Source of the DNA: Aquila chrysaetos chrysaetos
Taxonomy: Eukaryota > Chordata > Aves > Accipitriformes > Accipitridae
Direction of reading: 5' to 3'
Length of the DNA: 64,000 nucleotides
Assembly: GCF_900496995.4 (NCBI RefSeq)
Contig: NC_044019.1
Coordinates: 3,286,001-3,350,000, forward strand
The translations under genes were made by a program, and so were the position numbers. The notes beneath the pieces are model-generated. The model was given only the letters and a program-made list of their open reading frames with translations. It did not search any database and was not told where the DNA came from. Shown here piece by piece: positions 46,810-64,000 of this stretch. Every line of letters begins with the position of its first letter. Position 1 is the stretch's first letter.

Positions 46810-48960
46810 AAATCCCTCCCACCCCTTCCTAGAAGTGGATGTAAATAATATAAAACTTTTATTCTCTGACCGCACTTAATGAGACACATACATATATACA
46901 TATATATATATATAGGGAAGAGAGGATTTGTGGCTGGTTACGTGTCTGTTTTGTTCGTGGCTGATGTGTTTTCCCCTCGCGCTGCTGGCTCACAGGCTGC
47001 TGCACTCTCTGGTGGAGGCAGTTTGGGCTGAAGGGCAATTAGGACACGGGAGGCGGCATCTGAGTTGCTCTGGGATTGAGCTGTTTCTAGCCATGTATGT
47101 CTAACTAACGCACCTCTACCCAGCGCTTTTAATTCCCTTAATGAAAACACCGTCAGCCAATTAAGTAGCTGGCTGACTAACCCACTCCTGTTTACTCAAA
47201 GTTCACAAAACTCAGCCAGTTGGAAAAAAAAAAAAAAAATCCATATTGAGCTACGACACTGTTATAAAATAAACACCTAGTTTGGAAAGTAAACACGTAG
47301 TTTCTCTTGCTCTTTGTTTTTTAATAAATGTCACAGCACAGCAGTGCTCTGTTCGGCGGACAGGATTTCGCAACGAAAAAATACTTGGGGTCGGCTATAA
47401 TTGTACCTATTTGCTTGAAAACGAGCCCTGCGAACTGTTGTGATGTTGTGAGTTTTAGGTCAGGCTGCGTCTCCCTGGCCGGGAGGGCGGCTGCGCTCAC
47501 CAGTGGATGCTTCCCATGGGCTCACAACGGGGCTGCGGCCGCACCAGCCCCAGGCAGCTTCCCTGGGCTATTTGCACAATTAAGTTACTTATTTGCTATG
47601 ATTTTAAAAGGAAAGGGCCTGGCCTGTTCCTCAGCTCAGGTGCCTGGGGAACCTTGCGTCACTAAACAAATAACGAACCTGGCTTAGCCAAATGCAAAGG
47701 AAAAAACCCCAATAAACCCACCAAAATAAGAAAGATCTCCCTGCCAATGCGCGGCTTCCTGAGAAAAGGTCTCGCTTCTTTGGAAAGATTTTATCTCCTG
47801 ACTAATTCCATATGAAATCCAGCTCAGGATGCAATTATGGCTCTGTGCGACGTGGTGCGTTCAACAGAGAGAAAGCCCAGGGCTTCCATCGACTCCCCTG
47901 TCGAGCGAGGGCTCTCCCTGGTTCTGGTGTTGCTGAAGGTGTCTGCAAGGACTGTCTTCAAAAATTTGAGATATAAATGATAAAAAGAAGTGAGCAAGGA
48001 AGGGAAATGCTGGGTTGGTTTCTGTGTTTGTCAGGAGTCACATCTGAGTGCCCGTGTCTCATCTTGTCCCAGTTGTAGGGCAATGCATGACCCCCAAACG
48101 GCATGGAAAACCAGCAAGCGCATAAAGGCAACCTGGTGTTTATTATGGAAAAGCAACACCCCTGATATCTGTGAGCAGCTGGGCTGGCAAAAATCGAAAA
48201 TCCCCAATTGCACAAGCTCTTAAACACATCCCCTACACCTCAGCCCCACATACCTGACCCTCCTCTCTGCCCTGGCAGCCCCATCCCTCCTGCCAACACC
48301 TGCGCAAGCTCAAAACCACAAATCCCTTCCTCCCCACAATCACACATTCCCAGAAGTACCCAGTGCCATAATTTCATAGAAAACCCCAAATCAATCACTT
48401 TCCACCGATGTGGTTACCTTTGTGGTGCACGGCCAGAGCTACCCACTGATGGGAACTATAAATGTACGTGGCTATCCCACTCTGCAAACCAGAGTTTGGA
48501 AATTAAACCCCTTCCTACAGCCTCATCACTTTTTTTTTTTCCTTCTTCATCACCCAAAAGGCTTCTTCATTTCCTGGTGCTTCTTGTCCAGATCTTGTTC
48601 TCCCACTTACACATCCCAGTAAATGCCCTCCTTCTCGGATGGAGATGGAGTTGGATCGGGCTGGCTTCCCAGCAGGACGGCCGCCAGCCAGAGACCTACC
48701 TCCCTCTGCTGATGGGAAAGGACACTACAGAGCAAGGGACATGCCAAAAACTCCTCCACGAGATCCTGCTGTGGAAAAAGCATGAGAGATTCGGCTCTGC
48801 TCTTCTTGCCCTGGCAAGCTTCCCCTGGAGCCAGGATTTAGGCACTGGATGTGAGAAGATGAGGGCAAATGCAAAAAAAAAACAACAAAAAAAGCATCTT
48901 TGCTCAAAAGCAAAGACCATCCTCACATGGTGAGAATTCAACAGCCAGGGGTAGGTCCTC
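46810..48960. other. Intergenic region between the converging BMP8 and PPIE genes
   Basis: A short (TA)n stretch occurs at 46887-46914, and there are several A or T homopolymers. BMP8 (+) and PPIE (-) converge here tail to tail. I see no supported gene. A 241-codon open frame at 48208-48933 is low-complexity and has no recognisable domain. Confidence 0.6.
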
Positions 48961-48979
48961 AGTATTTTTAAAACTAGGT

Positions 48980-48985
48980 TTTATT
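48980..48985 (-). promoter_or_regulatory. PPIE: PPIE polyadenylation signal
   Basis: TTTATT on the + strand reads AATAAA on the gene strand, about 290 bp after the PPIE stop codon. This gives a compact 3'UTR. Confidence 0.65.
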
Positions 48986-49270
48986 TTTACCAAACATAAA
49001 GTCTTTCTGGAACACAGCAGCAGAACCAGCCCTGCCCTGCTCGGGGCAGCACAGGTTGGCGCAGGCTGAGAAGCGATTTATACTCAGGTGGGTCAGTCCC
49101 CCCGCAGCGCTGTCCGCAGGCACATTCACACCAAGCTTTGCAAGGGAATTTCGAGAGAAGCCGCGGGAGCTTGGGCACTGCCGGGGGGTCGCGGGGCTCT
49201 CCCACCCCAGCTGGTTCCCCGGCCCCTCCTGGCCAGGCTCACCCGATCCAGCCCTTTCCAAGAGCTGAGC

Positions 49271-52200
49271 TCACGGGCACTCCCCGCAGTCTGAGATAAT
49301 CACCTTCTGCTTCGGTTTCCCGTCTTTGGTGCCCTGAGCCTTTGAGAAAAAGAGCAGTAGGAATTAAAGGCATGAAGTCCAAGGGCAGGAAGGTCGGCTC
49401 TGCCCCGACCGCCCTGCTGCTGGGCACCTACCTCGATCTGCCGCACCACGTCCATGCCCTCCGTCACCTCCCCGAACACCACGTGCTTCCCATCTAGCCA
49501 GTCTGTTTTATCGCAAGTGATGAAGAACTGGGAGCCGTTGGTGTTTGGGCCAGAGTTTGCCATCGATAACAGCCCTGTGATCAAAAAGTGCAGTGTTACG
49601 GCTGGGGAAGGAGCAATGAGCTCCAGCATGTGATTTTGACCCAAACCCATTCCCATGCCCTGCAAAACACTGCCAGTTTTAGGAGAGCCTCTGAATATTA
49701 AACTCCACAGAAACAACTGGAAACCAATTATGTCAAGAGAGAAACACTTGCAAGCATGAAAGATAGAAAGGGGTAAAGATTGCTCATCTATTTTTAGTTG
49801 CAGTAATAGAAAAGCTGTTTGTAGGAAGATAAACCTGCTTGCTTTTTGCTGCTTTTCATAGTCACGCTGTGACATTCCTCCTTTAAAATCAAACAGGAAA
49901 GCAGCTTTGAAATTCTTTCTCCATTATGTAATACTGGAAATAAACACTCCGTGGATGGAAAGCAAACGATCCATCTCTGCTTGCTCAATGCCAGCGATAT
50001 GCAACAGTCTGACACTGCAGAAGCATTTGGCCAACGTAGATTATCATTCAGGGCTGCTACTATCAACGCAATCTAGGTGAAAACAGCCCAAGTGTGGCCC
50101 CTAGATGATGTTGAGCCATCTTGCTCTCCAGTCCCTGCCTGGGGAGACGGGTCTACCTGGCCCCGTGTGTTTGAGAATGAAGTTTTCATCATCAAACTTC
50201 TTCCCATAGATGGATTTGCCTCCGGTGCCATTGTGGTTGGTGAAGTCGCCGGCCTGGCACATGAACTGGGGGATGATGCGGTGGAAGCTGCTCCCTTTGA
50301 AGCCGAAGCCTTTCTCGTGGGTGCAGAGGCAGCGGAAATTCTCTGTTTAGGGGCAAGGGGGAGAGAGGTGAGAGCTGCGTCGCAGCTGGAAGCCACCACC
50401 CTGGGGAGACTGACCCTCTCCTCACCTACGGTCATGGGCACCACATCTGAGCGGAGGAGGATCTGCAGCCGCCCCGCAGGTTTGTTTCCGATCTTGATGT
50501 CCATGTAAACCTGAGGGTTGACACGGGATTTCTTGGCAGGAGGCTCACCCTGGGCAGGAAAAGAAAAAAGCAAGTTGAGATGACATTCCTCTGCTCTGCC
50601 TCCAGAGATGGCTGGCCCCGTGCTCTGTCAGCCTTCGGAACAGCAAGGATGCAGACGGCTCTGGTTGTTTTTCCTACCTCCTGCACCTCTGCTTTGGGGG
50701 CCTCTGTTCCTCCTTCCTCTGTGTTCTCCTCCAAAGTTTTCCCCGAAAACTTCTTCAGCCAGTCGTCGTCCGACCAGACTGCGATGGCAAAATTAAGGGT
50801 CAGAGCACAGGAACCAAACCAAAGGGCCACGCGTGAGCATGCACGTGGCAGTACAGGTCAGGGCACTGCGCAGTGCTGCCAGCAGGATCGCACCCGAGAC
50901 ATGGGAGCACTCGGCTGGCAGCAGCCTACCCCAAAAGACACGGCGTGTGGGGAAATAAGGGACAAAGTCATCTCTTCTTCCTCCCAGAGGTGCCACACAT
51001 CACTGAGTACGGAAAACTCAGCCTGTTCACTGCAACTACCCCCATGCAGGGCAACTGCTCGGCATGGCCTTGGCCCCATCCACTTTTACAGATGTGGCCA
51101 GATGTGTGGGTAATTTTGCCTGGCATGTGTGTTTGTGTGTGCTGTGCCCTCTGTCAGAGGGCACGAAGGCAATCAGAAGTGCAGCTAAGAGCGTTTCCAA
51201 GGAATTGGGGAATATTTTTGGTTATTGGGATGCTGTTGAGATCCTCGAGATCCCGAAATGGGAGGCAGAGCCTCTAAAGGTCTCTCCCTCAGCGTCTGGG
51301 AAAGCAGAAAGGCAGATGCACGAAGCTCTGAACATCCACGGGGATGTTCCCCCCTCTCAGGCACCAACTCACCAGGCCTGGATGATCCTTCTTTAATTCG
51401 CATTGGTTTGGCCAAGTTCACACGAATTGTCCTGCCGAAGAGCTCAGACTCGTTCTGCAGAGGAAAAAAAGCAGAACAAAGCCCACCAAAAGGTAAAAAA
51501 TCACTGTGCCCCCCAAAATCCCTGCAGAGGTCAGGGGAAAACAGAGATCGCTTTCTCCACGTAGCCCACGCCACACAGAGCCTCGCTCCATGCTACTGGG
51601 AAGATGGCACAGCCACGCATCTCCACGGGCAAGTGGGAACAGGGTCCGTACCATGTTGTCAATAGCTGCCGCTGCATCCTGCCAAAAAAGCAAAAGAAAA
51701 ATCATTATTATTGTTTCTTCTCTCTCTACCTTTAAAAACAAGGCTCAGCATACACGTGCCCCAGCATTTTGTTGCAAAAAAGATGGCCAAAGGACTGTTT
51801 TCCTAAATCTCATCTAGCCCAGGGCTGTAAAATCTGATGGATCTTGCAGGAGCTGTATCTGAAGCAGCGTCTGGGGTTCATCTTCCCACAACCAATCCAT
51901 TTTACATATGGTGCTTTATCACTTACACCAATATTTGGGAGAGGAGAAGAGAGATCTCCTGTATGAAGCCCAGGAGAGATTATAAGCAGGTAAGTATAGG
52001 ACAGCCCGTGCTCCCCACAAAGCCAAGAACCCCCCACACCGCTGCTGAGCTCCAGGGACAGCAGGGGAGCAGTGCAGGCTGGCAGTGGCCATGCTTCAGC
52101 CCAGATGAAAATGGGAAAAGCGGGAACTTGGGAAAAGCCCAAAAGAAAACGTGAAAAGCGGCAGAACAGCAGCTCCAGTTGCTAGAGAGCGATCCGAGGC

Positions 52201-52772
52201 TGTGGCCGGTAACCCCCGCCTGCTTCCATCAACTGCAACACTGCTGTCTCCGAGGAGAAGAGGATCCAGCCCCAAAACATCAGGGGAGGACGAGGAGGGC
52301 CCGAGCGCCTCAAGTTATTTGCCCCTTTCTCACCTCTGCCAGCTCAAATTCAATGAAGGCGAATCCCCGGTGCTTTTCTGCAGAGAGGGAAGCAAGTGGT
52401 CACGGCCAGCAAAGACACACCGGTCCCACGGTGACCCAGCAACCTTCGGGTCCCGTCCCGTCCCTCCACCCCACCCGGGAGAGCTCGCTCCCCACCGAGG
52501 GCACGCTCCGACGGCAGACAGCGTCTCCCGGCAGCTCCCGGTCCCGGCCCCCCCCGGGCCCACGCACCCGTCTCGTAGTCCAGCGGGATCTGGATGTCGG
52601 TGATGTCCCCGAAGGGGATGAAGGCGGCGTGAAGCACCTTCTCGTCCACCTCCTCCGCCAGCCCGCCTGCGGGCCGGATCAGCCGTTACCGCCGGCGGAC
52701 CCCGGCCCCGCTCGGGGGAAACCCCCGGCCCCGGCACTCACCTACGTACAACACCCGCTTGGTGGCCGCCAT
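49271..52772 (-). CDS. PPIE: PPIE, peptidyl-prolyl isomerase E (cyclophilin 33), complete, 10 exons
   Basis: This nuclear, spliceosome-associated cyclophilin carries an N-terminal RRM and a C-terminal isomerase domain. Exons in transcription order (minus strand) are 52772-52742, 52666-52568, 52377-52334, 51678-51652, 51454-51373, 50778-50678, 50549-50426, 50342-50157, 49574-49432 and 49339-49271. They total 906 nt, 301 residues plus TGA, the same length as human. The RRM is seen in [32 protein letters not shown] and [12 protein letters not shown]. The linker is [15 protein letters not shown]. The cyclophilin domain has the active-site block [15 protein letters not shown], then [10 protein letters not shown] and the cyclosporin-contacting Trp in [13 protein letters not shown]. 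The C-terminus reads CGECP where I recall CGEYV in human. Confidence 0.96.
51144..51164. repeat. 21-bp near-perfect palindrome in PPIE intron 5
   Basis: The arms GTGCCCTCTG and CAGAGGGCAC are exact reverse complements with one central base. Together they would form a 10-bp hairpin in the pre-mRNA. Confidence 0.8.
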
Positions 52773-52869
52773 CTTAGCGCCCGGCCCGCCCCGGAACAGC
52801 GCGGCGGCTCCGACCGCCCCCACCGACCGCCCTTCCGCGGGGCTGGGCTGGGCTGGGCTGCGCTCCGCC

Positions 52870-52965
52870 GGGGCCGGGGCCGGGGCCGGGGCCGGGGCCG
52901 GGGCCGGGGCCGGGGCCGGGGCCGGGGCCGGGGCCGGGGCCGGGGCCGGGGCCGGGGCCGGGGCC
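52870..52965 (+). repeat. (GGGGCC)16 hexanucleotide repeat upstream of PPIE
   Basis: Sixteen perfect, uninterrupted GGGGCC units (96 bp) occupy the + strand. They start 98 bp upstream of the PPIE start codon, which is on the other strand, within the gene's GC-rich promoter or 5'UTR. On the PPIE strand the repeat reads GGCCCC. This is the same hexamer as the human C9orf72 repeat, at a copy number within the human unexpanded range. The immediate flank toward PPIE is a short GGGCTGGGCTGGGCT repeat. Confidence 0.97.
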
Positions 52966-53075
52966 ACACGGGCGTCGGGCCGCTCTGGAAACAGGCACAA
53001 GGTGCTGCAAGGGCGCTGGGCTCCCCGCGCGGCTTTTTTTTCAAGGGGGATTCTTGCTTATTTGAGTGCCAAGGG

Positions 53076-53115
53076 AAAAAAAAAAAAAAAGAAAAAAAAA
53101 AAAAAAAAAAAAAAA
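53076..53115. repeat. Interrupted A40 tract
   Basis: Two A runs are separated by one G, about 110 bp beyond the GGGGCC array, in the intergenic stretch between PPIE and PABPC4. Confidence 0.85.
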
Positions 53116-53256
53116 GGACAGACGGGCAAAGTAGCGTTTACAGTCAGAAATGCTTTCTGCTTTCCCGGGACGCTCCAGCCACCAGCTTCTAGTCTTTTCC
53201 GAACACAAATTAAGCCTCAGTTCCGCTATGGAGCAGGCCTGTACCCCTCTTCACAA

Positions 53257-53507
53257 CTGTTAGCAGTTGTGAATAATACCCATTTCTGATCATCTGACAG
53301 CAAGCTCAAATTCTTTAGCAAAGCAGCCAGCAACTGGAGCCACTGGATGAAAACCTAAGAACCCTCATCATTCTTCACCATTACGAGTTGTGACATCTGA
53401 CCACAGCGGCTCCATAAGAAGTACTGAAGACATCAATTCCAGACAACCCACAGAAAAGTGGATCATCAGAAGCAAGAGACATTCAAAGAATCAAAAACCT
53501 TACTCAG
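53257..53507. repeat. Direct duplication, copy A (downstream of PABPC4)
   Basis: This 251-bp segment is nearly identical to 54450-54701, with about eight substitutions and one single-base indel (roughly 97% identity). It begins CTGTTAGCAGTTGTG and ends AACCTTACTCAG. At its left edge, CACAACTG-TTAG-CAGTTGTG (53252-53271) forms an inverted repeat that copy B lacks. It lies between the PABPC4 poly(A) signal and the PPIE promoter. I could not assign it to a known repeat or RNA family. Confidence 0.95.
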
Positions 53508-53984
53508 GGTAAACAAGGTGTGTTAGCTAGCTGTAGTCTTTCAGAATTACTGCACTTTTTAGCCCCCAAAATAGTTTACAAAGCATTCAACCCCACTGTC
53601 AAAATGCAGCCACCTTTAGAGTATAAAATAGCAACACAACCATGAAGGAAAACATAGACATACCCACAAAGAACAGCAAAAGCTTCTCTCCAGCAGATGA
53701 TGAACAGGGAGCCAAACCCCTTCCACACTTCACTTGAAAAAATACCTCCCAAACCCACATCACCACTTACAGTCATCACCCATTCAGACACTAACCAAAC
53801 CCAACATAAGTGGCTTGTGGCGTAATTTTAACACAGCAGCTTCAAAACAGTGATTGTCCAAAATTAACAGGTAGAATAACTCAATTAAATCAATTTTAAT
53901 GTATCAATCATATGACAACTGCCCATCAGTTTAATTTTACTAAGCCATATCACATTTTCTTATCAAAGAGAAAAGGCGACAAAC

Positions 53985-54336
53985 ACAGTGAAAGTTTATT
54001 CCTTTATTGATAAATGCTTTCCAGACTTTCCAAACTGGATTGTTCAGTTAAAACCAAAACCACAAAATACTTTCAACCTAAAATCCTCAATGTCCTCCTT
54101 AGAAGACACAAAGGGGAGCTCTGTTCTGACCACAAAGGAAAAGCTTGCAAGCCCAATTCTGGTTTTGGAAATCTAGAGCTTCAGTCAGCTTTTTAAATAA
54201 GATCTTAAAGATTAATTTACAAAATGCAATTTAACTATGTGATATGATGCATGGCATTGAGATCTGCAGGACAGTAAAGAATCTTCAAACATCTCGAGCT
54301 GATGTCTATGAAGGGACTATTTGGCTTCTTCGCATC
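53985..54336 (-). other. PABPC4: PABPC4 terminal 3'UTR exon
   Basis: A strong acceptor (CTTTTCCTCTAG on the gene strand, ending at 54337) opens this exon. It pairs with a donor (CTG|GTGAGTG) at 55240/55239, just after the stop codon. The exon ends near two poly(A) signals. The left boundary is approximate. Confidence 0.7.
53995..54008 (-). promoter_or_regulatory. PABPC4: PABPC4 polyadenylation signals
   Basis: Two AATAAA hexamers are present on the gene strand, at 54003-54008 and 53995-54000, both inside the terminal exon region. Confidence 0.7.
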
Positions 54337-54449
54337 CTAGAGGAAAAGAGGAAGACAGACAAGTTACAGCACACCTTGCTCCAGGCTGGTGAACTTCCCA
54401 GCATTACAAGCCATAAGGACTCCAATATAATTTGCAAGGTACAGAGAAG

Positions 54450-54701
54450 CTGTTAGCAGTTGTGAATAATACCCATTTCTGATCATCTGACAGCAAGCTC
54501 AAATTCTTTAGCAAAGAAGCCAGCGACTGGAGCCACTGGATGAAAACCTAAGAACCCTCATCATTCTTCACCATTACGAGTTGTGACATCTGACCACAGC
54601 AGCTTCACAAGAAGTACTGAAGACATCAATTCCAGACAACCCGCAGAAAAAGTGGATCATCAGAAGCAAGAGACATTCAAAGAATCAAAAACCTTACTCA
54701 G
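54450..54701. repeat. Direct duplication, copy B (in the PABPC4 3'UTR intron)
   Basis: This is the partner of 53257-53507 in the same orientation, offset by 1193 bp. It lies inside the intron that separates the PABPC4 stop-codon exon from its 3'UTR exon. The high identity implies a recent duplication or gene conversion. Confidence 0.95.
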
Positions 54702-55252
54702 AAGTTGAACAAGAGCCAGCTCCAAAACACAGGAGGCAGCATTTGCTTGGAGAGACCCATGCAGTGAAATGACATTCCTGACACCAGCACTTTAACATAT
54801 ACTGTAGGCAGGCGATTGTCAGGATAAGGAATGGGTATTAACAGCCTATTTAGCCTCAAAGTCACTAGGGCATCTTGTGTCTCTCATTTTATTTCCCAGA
54901 TTAGCAGTTTCACAAGACTCATCTCAATACATTATTCCTTCCTTGACATGTCAACTGCTAGGAACACTTCAGGGACTTGTGCACCATCTTTCTGGTGCTT
55001 AATTAAAGTAAGATTTCTGCAGAATATTTGTAAAGCTTTTACAATAAGGATTCCGTTGGAAGAAACTACCTTAGGGGGCTTTGTTTGTTTGTTTTGTTTT
55101 TTTAAAGAGTAGACTGAAATCAGACAAGTGCTGCGCAGGCCTACGGGGGCCTCCAGGCTGGCTGCATTCACTAACAATCACGCTTTATTTACTCTGATTC
55201 TGGAAGCTTTTAACTGAAGCTAAGGACCAAGACACTCACCAGTCTTCCTGGT

Positions 55253-64000
<8,748 letters not shown>

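Noticed and set aside
48208-48933. Plus-strand open frame of 241 codons between BMP8 and PPIE
   Set aside because: It is proline-rich, low-complexity sequence without a recognisable domain, homologue or codon bias, in a stretch with no other gene signals.
50230-50260. Gly-to-Ala change in the PPIE active-site block (CQAGDF)
   Set aside because: At first it looked like a lesion, but the same CQAGD form occurs in other active cyclophilins such as PPIF, so it is not evidence of lost function.
53257-54701. Duplicated 251-bp segment as a C/D or H/ACA snoRNA
   Set aside because: UGAUGA-like and CUGA-like words occur on both strands, but no pair has the right spacing and a terminal stem. No H box and ACA pair with proper hairpins was found.

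Overview
The window is nuclear DNA from a vertebrate, almost certainly a bird. It holds parts of four intron-rich genes in the order MACF1 (+), BMP8 (+), PPIE (-), PABPC4 (-). This matches, in outline, the order I recall around human 1p34 (MACF1-BMP8A-PABPC4, with a PPIE-like copy). The avian call rests on a CR1-type retrotransposon 3' end (about 42892-42980), the absence of recognisable mammalian Alu or L1 sequence, and the GC-rich, minisatellite-rich texture with short introns typical of microchromosomes. All exon boundaries were read by eye from splice sites plus reading-frame continuity. The summed coding lengths stay in frame for every gene: 40 MACF1 exons, 7 BMP8, 10 PPIE and 13 coding PABPC4 exons.

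Layout: 1-32.7 kb is the 3' part of MACF1. It contains about 15 spectrin repeats, two EF-hands, the GAS2 microtubule-binding domain and the Ser/Gly/Arg tail with an SxIP motif, then the 3'UTR. Two in-frame microexons (9 and 18 nt) and one 111-nt exon that looks like a cassette lie inside it. 32.8-34.4 kb is a roughly 48-bp-period minisatellite whose units carry G-quadruplex motifs; it ends about 250 bp before the BMP8 start codon. 34.6-46.8 kb is BMP8, encoding a 444-residue TGF-beta-family prepropeptide with an unusual poly-glutamate run in its prodomain. 49.0-52.8 kb is PPIE, a complete 301-residue spliceosomal cyclophilin with an RRM. A perfect (GGGGCC)16 repeat lies 98 bp upstream of its start codon. 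54.0-64 kb is PABPC4, lacking its first coding exon, which must lie beyond the right edge.

The most striking find is in PABPC4. Three introns each hold a copy of one H/ACA snoRNA, on the host-gene strand. All three keep the H box, and all keep a split guide that pairs with 18S rRNA around U36, which identifies the family as SNORA55. Human PABPC4 is, as far as I recall, host to a single SNORA55. There is also a 251-bp near-identical direct duplication around the 3' end of PABPC4.

The four genes do not form a pathway. MACF1 cross-links actin and microtubules, BMP8 is a secreted signal, PPIE acts in the spliceosome and PABPC4 binds poly(A) tails.
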